Below are positions 23,746 to 32,678 of a DNA stretch of 45,116 bases, piece after piece. Source of the stretch: an uncultured Blautia sp. (GTDB lineage: Bacteria; Bacillota; Clostridia; Lachnospirales; Lachnospiraceae). The position numbers were made by a program, and so were the translations under genes. The stretch is taken from positions 1-45,116 of the forward strand of contig CAKRXU010000023.1 in assembly GCA_934424575.1 (NCBI GenBank). Direction: 5' to 3'. Position 1 is the stretch's first letter. Each line of letters starts with the position of its first letter. The notes beneath the pieces were generated by a model. That model saw only the letters and a list, made by a program, of their open reading frames with translations, was not told the origin of the DNA and did no database searches.

Positions 23746-26484
23746 ATGGCAGCGAAGAAACAAAATAACAAAAGAGGGACCGCTAAAACCACTTCCGGCA
23801 AAAGAAATACCAAAAAGAAAACGACTCAGAAGCAGGGAGCTGCCAGTGGATTCCAGATAGAGATCATTCTCTGGATTTTCTTTGCTGCTGCAGTGATCCT
23901 GATCATCAGTAATCTTGGAATGGGGGGAACTGTTGGAACCAGCATCAGTAAGGCCTCCTTTGGAATCATGGGACTTCTGGCATATCTGTTTCCGGTCCTT
24001 TTCTTTTTGGGAGCCGTTTTTCTGATATCAAACAGTAAGAATTCTCTGGCATACAAGAAGGTTCTGGCTGGAATCATATTCTGGGTGTTTTTATGTGGTC
24101 TGGTACAATTGCTCACAGAAGGATATATGGAGAAGACTACACTTGCGGAATATTACAGGATCTCGTCGGAGTATCATACCGGAGGCGGGGTGATCGGAGG
24201 GGCAATCTGTATTTCAACAACTTCTGCGTTTGGTACAGTTGGCGGCTGTGTGATCATTCTGCTGGTACTGTTGATCACAATGATCATCATTACACAGAAG
24301 TCATTTTTTGGATTTATTTTCCGTGCATGGGATGGAATCTGTGAGATCGCAAAAGGCGGCCATGAGCGTTACATGGAGGGGCAGCCGGAGCGTGACCTCA
24401 GGAAAGAACTGCGTCAGAGAGAACGCAGACAGAAGCGTGAACAGCGTCAGGCGGAGAGGATGCGGGCATTGGAGGAAAGAGCTGCCGAGATTGCAGCAGC
24501 CGAAGCAGAGGAGCCTCCGAAATCTGAAAGAAAGAGTTTCTTAGAGGGGACCAAGCTGACACCACCACAGTCAGAGGAGCAGGTCCAGCAAAAGGAGACG
24601 GAAGAACTCTCAGAGGTGGTTGAGACAGATGAGAGCAGCCAGGGGCAGCTGGAGTTTAAGATCCAGGGAGAAGAGCAGAGTGAGATCTCAGAAGAAGAAA
24701 AAGTTGTTCAGGATCAGGATCTGGACGAACTGATCTCGCGTGCAGCATCTGTTGAAGAAGTGAAGATACCGGCAGAAGAAGATATGGAAGAAGAGGAGGA
24801 TGAGACAGACTGGGAGGATTCACCGGTTCCTCATCCACAGCCAGAGCCATTGAAGGCAGAACATCCTGCCGAAAAACCACAGCCTTCCTCGAGAGTTTCA
24901 GTGGAGTCATCGCCAGAACAGACTCCAAAGAAAAATTCCAAATCATCTGAGAAAGAAATCCAGAGCGGGATTCAGAATATTCAAAGAGAGATTACTTCAC
25001 AGACGGAGGAAACTCCGAGAGAATATCACTATCCTCCATTGAAACTTCTGAATCGTGGAGAGGGCAAAGCGCAGGGCGACACCAGGGAGCATATGAAGGC
25101 TACTGCACAGAAACTGCAGGAGACATTGCATAACTTTGGTGTGAATGTTACAATTGTCAATGTAAGCTGCGGACCAACGGTCACAAGATACGAGCTTCAG
25201 CCGGAAATGGGTGTAAAAGTAAGCAAGATCGTCAATCTGACAGATGATATCAAGCTGAATCTGGCAACGCCGGATATCCGTATCGAGGCACCGATCCCGG
25301 GCAAAGCTGCTGTAGGGATCGAGGTCCCGAATAAAGAGATCCAGGCAGTCATGCTCCGGGATATCCTGCAGTCTCAGGAATTTCAGGGTGCAAAATCAAA
25401 GCTTTCCTTTGCAGTCGGCAAGGATATTGCAGGCAAACCGGTGGTGACGGACATCGCCAAGATGCCACATCTTCTGATCGCGGGAGCAACCGGCTCCGGT
25501 AAATCCGTATGTATCAATACACTGATCATCAGTATTCTGTACAAGGCATCTCCGGACGAAGTCAAGCTGATCATGATCGATCCGAAGGTGGTTGAGTTAA
25601 GTGTTTATAATGGGATTCCGCATCTGTTCATTCCGGTCGTCACAGATCCGAAGAAGGCAGCAGGTGCACTGAACTGGGCAGTATCTGAGATGATGAGCCG
25701 CTACAATACATTTGCCGAGTACGGTGTCCGAAATCTCGGAGAATACAATCGTAAGATCAAGAAGATGGCAGTTCCGGAGGATGGAACTGCACCGAAACCG
25801 ATGCCACAGATCGTGATCATCGTAGATGAGCTTGCAGACCTTATGATGGTCGCACCGGGTGAAGTAGAAGATGCGATCTGCCGTCTGGCTCAGCTTGCCC
25901 GTGCAGCAGGCATCCATCTGATCATTGCGACACAGAGACCTTCCGTCAATGTCATCACAGGTCTGATCAAGGCAAACATGCCGTCACGAATTGCTTTCTC
26001 TGTCTCATCGGGTGTGGATTCGAGAACTATCCTTGATATGAATGGTGCAGAGAAGTTGCTCGGTAAGGGCGATATGCTGTTTTATCCTCAGGGATATCAA
26101 AAGCCGGCGAGAATCCAGGGAGCCTTTGTTTCTGATGAGGAAGTCAGCAGTATTGTGGAATTCCTTGCAGACAAGAATCCAAAAGTTACCTACAACCCGC
26201 AGATTGAGCAGCAGGTAAATACTATCAGTCTGTCCGGAGGTTCTTCTGGCAGCGAAGAAAATGATATTTACTTTGTAGATGCAGGTAAGTTTATCATCGA
26301 GAAAGAAAAAGCTTCGATCGGTATGCTGCAGAGAATGTTCAAAATCGGTTTTAACAGAGCTGCGAGGATCATGGACCAGTTGTCTGATGCCGGCGTGGTA
26401 GGACCGGAAGAGGGGACCAAGCCGCGTAAGGTCCTGATGTCAATGGAAGAGTTTGAGAATTATATAGAGGAACATAACGTATAA
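23746..26484 (+). CDS. ftsK: DNA translocase FtsK/SpoIIIE
   Basis: 912 residues. A basic N-terminus (Lys-rich to residue 30), four membrane helices between about 38 and 190, then a long acidic linker (about 210-450, Glu/Gln/Ser-rich, low complexity). The RecA-like motor has Walker A GATGSGKS at about 580-587, IMIDPKVVELS, VIIVDELADLM at about 690-700 and ATQRPSVNVITG. A winged-helix gamma domain (about 845-905: IGMLQRMFKIGFNRAARIMD) reads DNA polarity. It moves DNA at the septum in division or into the forespore; sporulation genes nearby are consistent with either. AGGAGGGG precedes the ATG. Confidence 0.97.
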   Translation: MAAKKQNNKRGTAKTTSGKRNTKKKTTQKQGAASGFQIEIILWIFFAAAVILIISNLGMGGTVGTSISKASFGIMGLLAYLFPVLFFLGAVFLISNSKNSLAYKKVLAGIIFWVFLCGLVQLLTEGYMEKTTLAEYYRISSEYHTGGGVIGGAICISTTSAFGTVGGCVIILLVLLITMIIITQKSFFGFIFRAWDGICEIAKGGHERYMEGQPERDLRKELRQRERRQKREQRQAERMRALEERAAEIAAAEAEEPPKSERKSFLEGTKLTPPQSEEQVQQKETEELSEVVETDESSQGQLEFKIQGEEQSEISEEEKVVQDQDLDELISRAASVEEVKIPAEEDMEEEEDETDWEDSPVPHPQPEPLKAEHPAEKPQPSSRVSVESSPEQTPKKNSKSSEKEIQSGIQNIQREITSQTEETPREYHYPPLKLLNRGEGKAQGDTREHMKATAQKLQETLHNFGVNVTIVNVSCGPTVTRYELQPEMGVKVSKIVNLTDDIKLNLATPDIRIEAPIPGKAAVGIEVPNKEIQAVMLRDILQSQEFQGAKSKLSFAVGKDIAGKPVVTDIAKMPHLLIAGATGSGKSVCINTLIISILYKASPDEVKLIMIDPKVVELSVYNGIPHLFIPVVTDPKKAAGALNWAVSEMMSRYNTFAEYGVRNLGEYNRKIKKMAVPEDGTAPKPMPQIVIIVDELADLMMVAPGEVEDAICRLAQLARAAGIHLIIATQRPSVNVITGLIKANMPSRIAFSVSSGVDSRTILDMNGAEKLLGKGDMLFYPQGYQKPARIQGAFVSDEEVSSIVEFLADKNPKVTYNPQIEQQVNTISLSGGSSGSEENDIYFVDAGKFIIEKEKASIGMLQRMFKIGFNRAARIMDQLSDAGVVGPEEGTKPRKVLMSMEEFENYIEEHNV

Positions 26485-26963
26485 TGGAGATCCGTATTTT
26501 AACAGTTGGGAAAATTAAAGAAAAGTATCTGAATGACGGCATTGCCGAATATGCCAAGCGTCTAAGCCGTTACTGTAAGCTGACATTCTGTCAGGTGCCG
26601 GATGAGAAGACACCGGATAAGGCTTCGGATGCTCTCAATGAACAGATCAAGGCAACAGAGGCAGAGCGTCTGATGAAACACATCCGTGACAATGATTATG
26701 TGATCGCACTTGCAATCGACGGCAAAATGCTGGATTCTGTGCAGCTGTCGCAAAAGATCGGACAGCTCGGAGTAGAGGGAAAGAGTTCGATCGCGTTTGT
26801 GATCGGCGGTTCACTGGGGCTTGGAGATAAGGTCCTTGACCGTGCTGATTTTAAGCTGAGCTTTTCCAAGATGACTTTCCCTCATCAGTTGATGCAGATG
26901 ATCCTTTTGGAACAGATCTACCGGGGATACCGGATTCTGAACCATGAGCCTTATCATAAATAA
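26484..26963 (+). CDS. rlmH: 23S rRNA (pseudouridine1915-N3)-methyltransferase RlmH
   Basis: 159 residues, full length. The start EIRILTVGKIKEKYL, the SAM knot motif AFVIGGSLGLG and the C-terminal FSKMTFPHQLMQMILLEQIYRGYRI are diagnostic of this SPOUT enzyme, which modifies helix 69. The ATG overlaps the TAA of ftsK by one base, implying translational coupling. Confidence 0.97.
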   Translation: MEIRILTVGKIKEKYLNDGIAEYAKRLSRYCKLTFCQVPDEKTPDKASDALNEQIKATEAERLMKHIRDNDYVIALAIDGKMLDSVQLSQKIGQLGVEGKSSIAFVIGGSLGLGDKVLDRADFKLSFSKMTFPHQLMQMILLEQIYRGYRILNHEPYHK

Positions 26964-26991
26964 TTTCTTATAAGAAGAGGAGGAAACAAAG

Positions 26992-27318
26992 ATGACAACA
27001 GAACGTGTAGAAAACATGGCAGGAGGCCAGGGACATGTACTGATCAAGCGCCTTCTGGATGAAAAACAGTTAAACGGCAAATGCAGACTGTATTCAGAAG
27101 TTACTCTTGAGCCGGGATGTTCTCTTGGATATCATGAACATCACAATGAAAGTGAAACTTATTATATCCTTTCCGGAAAGGGAATCTACAGTGACAATGG
27201 AACACTCCGCATGGTAAGTGCCGGAGATGTGACCTTTACACCGGATGGCCAGGGACATGGTCTTACAAACAGCGGTGACGAAGATCTTGTTTTTATGGCA
27301 TTGATCATTCTGGACTAA
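26992..27318 (+). CDS. Small cupin-domain protein
   Basis: 108 residues, a single cupin barrel. Motif 1 reads GYHEHHNESETYYILSGKG, with the His/His/Glu metal ligands; motif 2 reads GDVTFTPDGQGHGLTNSG with the last His. This is a metal-binding fold used by many sugar isomerases and dioxygenases; the substrate cannot be read here. GAGGAGG precedes the ATG. It lies 28 bases after rlmH. Confidence 0.85.
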   Translation: MTTERVENMAGGQGHVLIKRLLDEKQLNGKCRLYSEVTLEPGCSLGYHEHHNESETYYILSGKGIYSDNGTLRMVSAGDVTFTPDGQGHGLTNSGDEDLVFMALIILD

Positions 27319-27337
27319 GGAAGAGGGAGGCTGTCCG

Positions 27338-27895
27338 ATGGCGGCTGAATTAAATATAACGAAATTTGAGGAATTTATATCGGAATATCCGATCTATGAG
27401 TACCGTCTTCTGGACGCCAGGGCTTTGTCAGTGGCAGAGCGGGTGCGGATCGTCTGTCAGCAGGAATGCGAACGTTACGGAACGACCTGGGCCTGTCCAC
27501 CGGCGGTTGGAACCCTTAAGGAATGTGAGGACAGGATCCACAGTTATGATCATGCTGTCTTTTTTTCCAGCGTGGCGGAAGTATCAGATCTTATGAATAT
27601 GGAAGAAATGCTTTCTACCAGAGACGCACATGAAGAACTTACGACCACTGTGGCAGAGTATCTTAAAGGAGAGGGATTTGATACCTTTACCCTTTCGACA
27701 GAATCCTGCGATATCTGCAAGGAATGCGCTTATCTTAATGGTGAGCCATGCAGACATCCGGAGAGGATGCATCCCTGTCTGGAGAGCCACGGTGTTGTGG
27801 TCAGTGAGATCGTGGAGCGTGAATCGATGGAATATAATCTGGGCGGAAATACGATCCTGTGGTTTTCCATGGTACTGTTCCGTGAACCGAAATAA
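27338..27895 (+). CDS. DUF2284 cysteine-rich metal-binding protein
   Basis: 185 residues. Cysteines are arranged in an N-terminal group (CQQECERYGTTWACPP) and a C-terminal group (CDICKECAYLNGEPCRHPERMHPC), typical of DUF2284 proteins thought to bind a metal or Fe-S cluster. Reaction unknown. It follows the cupin gene by 19 bases and is probably co-transcribed. Confidence 0.85.
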   Translation: MAAELNITKFEEFISEYPIYEYRLLDARALSVAERVRIVCQQECERYGTTWACPPAVGTLKECEDRIHSYDHAVFFSSVAEVSDLMNMEEMLSTRDAHEELTTTVAEYLKGEGFDTFTLSTESCDICKECAYLNGEPCRHPERMHPCLESHGVVVSEIVERESMEYNLGGNTILWFSMVLFREPK

Positions 27896-27912
27896 AACTT
27901 CATTAAATAAAA

Positions 27913-27953
27913 ATCTCCGGCATATATTAAAAGAAAAGCCGGAGATTTTTTTT
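27913..27953 (+). terminator. Terminator hairpin that carries the yqfC ribosome binding site
   Basis: ATCTCCGGC (27913-27921) pairs perfectly with GCCGGAGAT (27938-27946), followed by seven T and the ATG of yqfC at 27954. GGAG in the 3' arm (27941-27944) sits 9 bases from the ATG and is the only ribosome binding site. Same design as the hairpin at 19489. Confidence 0.75.
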
Positions 27954-28229
27954 ATGAAAAAGAAAACACAATGGAAAGAAAATCTGGTGGAAGCACTGGA
28001 GATTCCGCGCGATCTGGCTTTGAAAGAATCTGTCTTTACCGTTACCGGCAAAAATCAGATGCAGATCGAGAATTATCGCAGTATTCTCCGATATGAAGAC
28101 AGAGAACTGATCATTCTTACTTTTGGCGGCAAACTGACGATTCATGGGAAATCTCTGAAGATTTTGTGGTATACGCCGGAAGAAATGCAGATTCAGGGAA
28201 TTCTGTCAGAGATCATCCTGGAACAGTAG
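27954..28229 (+). CDS. yqfC: Sporulation protein YqfC (YabP/YqfC family)
   Basis: 91 residues, close to B. subtilis YqfC. The start MKKKTQWKENLVEALEIPRDL and the core LKESVFTVTGKNQMQIENYRSIL fit the family. The frame is open far upstream, but this is the first start with a ribosome binding site and the one that gives the family length. YqfC and YqfD are mother-cell sporulation proteins of unclear biochemistry. yqfD follows after 8 bases. Confidence 0.88.
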   Translation: MKKKTQWKENLVEALEIPRDLALKESVFTVTGKNQMQIENYRSILRYEDRELIILTFGGKLTIHGKSLKILWYTPEEMQIQGILSEIILEQ

Positions 28230-28237
28230 AGGTGTTT

Positions 28238-29464
28238 ATGGAAAAATTGATCTATTTATGGAATGGGTATATCAGGATCCGGGTAGAGGGAGAGCAGACA
28301 GAGCGTTTTTTGAATCTTTGCAAAGGAAAAAAAATCTGCATCAAAAAGCTTTGTCGTCATCCGAATGGAGAACTGACAGGGATCCTCGCAATAAAAGATT
28401 TTTTCCTCCTTGGCCCGATCCACCGCAAAACCGGAGTCAGGATACATATTATTGAAAAACATGGACTGCCCTTCTTTTTTTTTCGAAGTAAAAAAAGAAA
28501 GGCATTTTTTCTTGGTATTTTGCTTTGCATTGCTCTTTTGTTTTTTTTATCGGGACATATCTGGAATATCCATGTTGAGGGAAATCATTACAGAAGTACG
28601 GGGGAAATCCTGGATTTTCTGGAAAACCGCGGGATTACACATGGAATTTCCAGAAAAAAGATCAATTGTCAGGAGATCGCAGCGGCGGTACGGGAAGAAT
28701 ATCCGCAGATCACATGGGTTTCGGCAAAACTCCGAGGAACACGCCTGATCCTTGAGATCAAAGAAGGGATTTTTACAGAAGAAAAGTCAGAGGAGGAGCA
28801 GAAGGCAGCCAATCTTGTTGCAGAAAAGGAAGGAACGATTATCAAAATGGTCACCCGCGCCGGTGTACCGCTCCTGCATATGGGAGATACCTGCAAAAAG
28901 GGGGATATTCTGGTGTCCGGAGTGCTGGAACTGAAAAACGACAGTCAGGAAGTTTATCAGTATCATTATGTAAAAGCAGATGCGGATGTTTATATTCAGT
29001 ATAAACAGGCCTATTACAAAGAATTTCCTCTGGAATATCAGACAGAAGTTTTTTCGGGAAATGAGAAAAAAGGTGTATATGTTCAGCTTGGAGATTGGAT
29101 TTTGACGGTTGGTGAAAAAAAAGAAGATTCCTGGGAACAGTTCATAGAATATTCCCCTTTTAAAGTAACGGAGAATTTTTTTCTGCCGCTTTCTTATGGA
29201 AAAATCACGCGGAAAGAATGTCAGAAAGTTACCAAAAAACGTACAGAACAAGAGGCAAAAGTTCTGGCACAGGAGATTTTACAGGCTTATGAGAAAAAAT
29301 TAATGGAAAAAGGGGTTCAAATATCTGCAAATAATGTTAAAATAGAGGTTGACCATAAGACCTGCATCAGCAAAGGGTCTTTGGAAATCATAGAAAAAAC
29401 CGGAAGGGAAGTTCCAGTAGAAAAAAAGGAGCAGCCCGAAGAAAGGACAACAAAGAATGACTAA
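28238..29464 (+). CDS. yqfD: Sporulation protein YqfD
   Basis: 408 residues from the ATG at 28238, with AGAGG upstream. The N-terminal part has LIYLWNGYIRIRVEG, typical of YqfD. A membrane helix lies at about 92-110 (FFLGILLCIALLFFLSG), followed by the FtsQ-like IWNIHVEGNHYRSTGEIL segment and a C-terminal extracytoplasmic domain. It acts during spore development in the order yqfC-yqfD-phoH-ybeY known from Bacillus. Its end overlaps the next start by 8 bases. Confidence 0.92.
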   Translation: MEKLIYLWNGYIRIRVEGEQTERFLNLCKGKKICIKKLCRHPNGELTGILAIKDFFLLGPIHRKTGVRIHIIEKHGLPFFFFRSKKRKAFFLGILLCIALLFFLSGHIWNIHVEGNHYRSTGEILDFLENRGITHGISRKKINCQEIAAAVREEYPQITWVSAKLRGTRLILEIKEGIFTEEKSEEEQKAANLVAEKEGTIIKMVTRAGVPLLHMGDTCKKGDILVSGVLELKNDSQEVYQYHYVKADADVYIQYKQAYYKEFPLEYQTEVFSGNEKKGVYVQLGDWILTVGEKKEDSWEQFIEYSPFKVTENFFLPLSYGKITRKECQKVTKKRTEQEAKVLAQEILQAYEKKLMEKGVQISANNVKIEVDHKTCISKGSLEIIEKTGREVPVEKKEQPEERTTKND

Positions 29465-30467
29465 CAGCATTATTGAGTTACACACTCAGGTGCCCGCAGA
29501 TCTGGAGGGGAATGTGTTCGGACAGTTTGACGAACATCTCAAACTGATCGAGCGCACCCTGAATGTAACACTGATATCCAGAGACGGCAGTTTAAAGATC
29601 CTGGGTACAGACGGAAGCGCAACTCAGGCGAAGAAGCTGATAGAAGAACTGGTGATGCTCGCAGGTAAGGGAAACACCATTACCCGACAGAATGTGACCT
29701 ATGCACTGTCACTTGCCATGGAAGAGAGAAACCAGGTGCTCACAGAGATAGATAAAGATTTTATCTGCAATACCATACAGGGACGTCCCATCAAGCCCAA
29801 GACCCTTGGACAGAAGGAATATGTAGAGCAGATCCGCAAAAAAATGATCGTATTCGGCATCGGACCGGCAGGAACCGGTAAGACTTATCTGGCAATGGCG
29901 ATGGCTGTGACTGCATTCCGCAATGAGGAAGTCAGCCGTATCATCCTTACCAGACCAGCAATCGAGGCCGGTGAGAAACTTGGTTTTCTCCCGGGAGACC
30001 TTCAGAGCAAGGTAGACCCGTATCTCCGCCCGCTTTATGATGCCCTGTATCAGATCATGGGCGCAGACAGCTTCGCCAAGAATATGGAGCGCGGGCTGAT
30101 CGAGGTTGCCCCGCTTGCTTACATGCGAGGACGTACCCTTGATAATGCGTTTATCATTCTGGATGAGGCACAGAATACGACACCGGCACAGATGAAGATG
30201 TTCCTGACACGTATCGGATTTGGCTCCAAGGTAGTCGTGACCGGTGATGCTTCCCAGAAGGACCTTCCGAGAGACGCGGTATCCGGACTTGATGTCGCTG
30301 CCAAAGTCCTTAAGAAGATCGATGATATCGGATTCTGCCAGCTTACCAGTAAGGATGTCGTGCGCCATCCACTGGTACAGCAGATCGTACAGGCTTACGA
30401 TGACTATGAGAAGAAACAGAAGCCGGCAAGACGCACCACACGCCGCAGTGAGGAGAAGAAGAAATGA
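29457..30467 (+). CDS. PhoH-family ATPase
   Basis: 336 residues. The N-terminal part resembles a small RNA-binding region, followed by a PhoH domain with Walker A GIGPAGTGKTYLA, RPAIEAGEKLGFLPGD and Walker B FIILDEAQNTTPAQMK. The tail is basic (KKQKPARRTTRRSEEKKK). PhoH proteins pair with YbeY in RNA metabolism in many bacteria, and ybeY overlaps this gene by 4 bases (ATGA). The phosphate-starvation link in the family name is not supported by anything here. Confidence 0.95.
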   Translation: MTNSIIELHTQVPADLEGNVFGQFDEHLKLIERTLNVTLISRDGSLKILGTDGSATQAKKLIEELVMLAGKGNTITRQNVTYALSLAMEERNQVLTEIDKDFICNTIQGRPIKPKTLGQKEYVEQIRKKMIVFGIGPAGTGKTYLAMAMAVTAFRNEEVSRIILTRPAIEAGEKLGFLPGDLQSKVDPYLRPLYDALYQIMGADSFAKNMERGLIEVAPLAYMRGRTLDNAFIILDEAQNTTPAQMKMFLTRIGFGSKVVVTGDASQKDLPRDAVSGLDVAAKVLKKIDDIGFCQLTSKDVVRHPLVQQIVQAYDDYEKKQKPARRTTRRSEEKKK

Positions 30468-30958
30468 CCATTCAGATTGAGTATGAAACCGAACGCAAAT
30501 TAGAGATCCCTTATGAGCAGCTCGCCGAAAAAGTGGCATCCCACATCCTGGAGCTGGAGGAATGCCCGTATGAGATCAGCGTAAACCTGGTCATCACAGA
30601 CAACGAAGAGATCCGCAAGGTAAATGCGGAATTCCGTCTGATCGATGCGCCGACAGACGTGCTTTCTTTCCCGATGATCCCATTTGAGAAACCGGCAGAC
30701 TATTCTGTGATCGATGAGAAGGACGAATATTTTGACCTGGATACCGATGAACTGCTTCTCGGAGATGTGATGATCTCTGTAGACAGAGTTTATTCCCAGG
30801 CACAGGAATACGGCCACAGCATTGAGCGTGAGTTCAGTTTCCTGTTTGCACACAGCATGCTCCATCTTCTCGGATACGACCATATGACTCCGGAAGAGGC
30901 TGCTGTTATGGAGAAAAAGCAGGCCAAAGCCCTCGATGATCTTGGAATCACCAGATAA
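30464..30958 (+). CDS. ybeY: Endoribonuclease YbeY
   Basis: 164 residues. The zinc motif HSMLHLLGYDH is complete (three His). It matures 16S rRNA 3' ends and takes part in ribosome quality control. The start overlaps the phoH-like stop (ATGA). A segment of about 12 residues (SVIDEKDEYFDLDTDEL) before LLGDVMIS is acidic and could be an insertion. In many Firmicutes diacylglycerol kinase and era follow; here proB does. Confidence 0.95.
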   Translation: MTIQIEYETERKLEIPYEQLAEKVASHILELEECPYEISVNLVITDNEEIRKVNAEFRLIDAPTDVLSFPMIPFEKPADYSVIDEKDEYFDLDTDELLLGDVMISVDRVYSQAQEYGHSIEREFSFLFAHSMLHLLGYDHMTPEEAAVMEKKQAKALDDLGITR

Positions 30959-31012
30959 TAAGCCGTATTTCATTGGGAAACGGCAATAAAATATACTTGG
31001 AGAGACATAACG

Positions 31013-31867
31013 ATGAATTACCGTGAGATGTTAAAAGACAAAAAGCGTATTGTGGTAAAGGTAGGTTCTTCCTCTCTGATCCACAAAGAAACCAATAAAC
31101 TGAACCTGCGTAAACTGGAAGTGCTGGTACGTGAATTAAGCGACCTTCACAATCAGGGCAAGGATGTGGTACTGGTAACTTCCGGTGCTGTTGCGGTAGG
31201 TGCTTCTGCTCTCGGACTCCATGAGAAACCGGCAGAACTTAAGAAGAAGCAGGCATGCTCCGCAGTAGGACAGGCAAAGCTTATGATGATCTATCAGAAA
31301 CTTTTTGCGGAATACAACCAGGTTGCGGCACAGATCCTGATGACCAAGAATACCATGGTCAACAATCTGAACCGCCACAATGCCAGAAATACATTTGAAG
31401 AACTTTTAAGTGTCGGGGCAATTCCGGTCGTAAACGAAAATGACTCCATTTCCAGCTATGAGCTTGAGAAACTGGAATCTTTTGGTGATAACGATACCCT
31501 GTCAGCCGTCATCGCCGGACTGATCGGAGCCGACCTTCTGATCCTGCTTTCCGATATCGACGGACTGTTTACGGATGATCCGAATGCCAACCCAGACGCA
31601 GAGTTCATCCATACAGTTGAGAAACTGGATGACAAACTTTTAAGCATGGGCAAGGGTCCAAAGAGTAAAGTCGGAACCGGCGGAATGGCAACGAAGCTCA
31701 CTGCTGCTGAGATCGCGACATCCGCAGGCGCAGACATGATCATCGCAAACGGTGCAGATTTCCATATCATCCACAAGATCATGGAAGGACGCAACTATGG
31801 AACCCTGTTTGTCGGTGATAAGAAAGAAGAATTTTTCCTGATCGATTATATCGAGAAATTACTTTAA
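31013..31867 (+). CDS. proB: Glutamate 5-kinase without PUA domain
   Basis: 284 residues. First step of proline synthesis from glutamate. Amino-acid kinase motifs: VVKVGSSSL at the start, VTSGAVAVGASALG, NENDSISSYE and the ATP site SKVGTGGMATKL. Many ProB proteins are about 365-370 residues with a C-terminal PUA domain; this chain stops after the kinase domain. The open frame ends cleanly, so the short form is natural. The ribosome binding site is GGAGAG. Confidence 0.94.
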   Translation: MNYREMLKDKKRIVVKVGSSSLIHKETNKLNLRKLEVLVRELSDLHNQGKDVVLVTSGAVAVGASALGLHEKPAELKKKQACSAVGQAKLMMIYQKLFAEYNQVAAQILMTKNTMVNNLNRHNARNTFEELLSVGAIPVVNENDSISSYELEKLESFGDNDTLSAVIAGLIGADLLILLSDIDGLFTDDPNANPDAEFIHTVEKLDDKLLSMGKGPKSKVGTGGMATKLTAAEIATSAGADMIIANGADFHIIHKIMEGRNYGTLFVGDKKEEFFLIDYIEKLL

Positions 31868-31885
31868 ATAAAGGAGGTACTTACC

Positions 31886-32113
31886 ATGGGAATGGATAAC
31901 GTAAAGATCGACCGTATCAACGCACTGGCACACAAAGCCAAGAGCGTAGGTCTTACAGAAGAAGAAAAAGCGGAGCAGGCAGAACTGCGTAAGGAATATC
32001 TCGCAGCAGTCCGCGGAAACTTAAGAGCACAGTTAAATAACATCAGCATCAAAGAAGCCGATGGTTCTGTTACAAATTTAGGTGATAAATATGGAAGAAA
32101 AAAAACTCATTAG
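31886..32113 (+). CDS. DUF896 small protein (YnzC/YaaA type)
   Basis: 75 residues with AAGGAGG and an 8-base spacing before the ATG. The family signature is the helical hairpin RINALAHKAKSVGLTEEEKAEQAELRKEYL, followed by a short basic tail. B. subtilis YnzC is SOS-induced; the role is not known. It sits in the proline operon and overlaps the next gene by 23 bases. Confidence 0.88.
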   Translation: MGMDNVKIDRINALAHKAKSVGLTEEEKAEQAELRKEYLAAVRGNLRAQLNNISIKEADGSVTNLGDKYGRKKTH

Positions 32114-32648
32114 AAAACAGATCTTCAAATTAAGAAAAGAATGCACAGACAGCCAGGTAGAGACATGGAGCCGTCAGATCGCAGAGAAGGTAGCAGAGCT
32201 TCCGGAATTTCAGTCAGCACAGCGGATCCTTGCTTATGCAGATTATAACCATGAAGTTATGACAGGCTTTATTATTGAAGAAGCATGGAAGCAGGGCAAG
32301 GAAGTCGCAGTGCCGAAGGTGGTCGGACAGGATATGGTATTCTATAAACTGACGGATTTCTCACAGCTTGAGAAGGGATATTTCGGGATTCCGGAGCCGG
32401 CACGCGGCGAGATCGTTCAGTGGGAAGATGCCATGATGGTCATGCCGGGAGTCGCTTTTGATCCGCAGAATCACAGGGTCGGCTACGGCGGCGGCTTCTA
32501 TGACCGCTTCCTTGAGAAACACCCGCAGATCAAGAGAGTGGCAGTTGCCTTTGATTTTCAGATTTTACCTTCTGTTCCGACAGAAACGACAGATATCTCG
32601 CCGGAGGTCATCGTCACAGAAAATAAAACCTATCAACTCACAAAATAA
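32091..32648 (+). CDS. 5-formyltetrahydrofolate cyclo-ligase
   Basis: 185 residues from the ATG at 32091 (AGG 8 bases before; a GTG at 32082 lacks one). Converts 5-formyl-THF to 5,10-methenyl-THF with ATP. The basic N-terminus EEKKLIRKQIFKLRKE, the core VMPGVAFDPQNHRVGYGGGFYDRFL and the end motif VIVTENKTY identify it. It starts inside the end of the DUF896 gene, in another frame. Known as Fau/YgfA/YqgN elsewhere. Confidence 0.92.
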   Translation: MEEKKLIRKQIFKLRKECTDSQVETWSRQIAEKVAELPEFQSAQRILAYADYNHEVMTGFIIEEAWKQGKEVAVPKVVGQDMVFYKLTDFSQLEKGYFGIPEPARGEIVQWEDAMMVMPGVAFDPQNHRVGYGGGFYDRFLEKHPQIKRVAVAFDFQILPSVPTETTDISPEVIVTENKTYQLTK

Positions 32649-32678
32649 CAGACCTGTTTCCAGAAGGAGGTTTTGATA

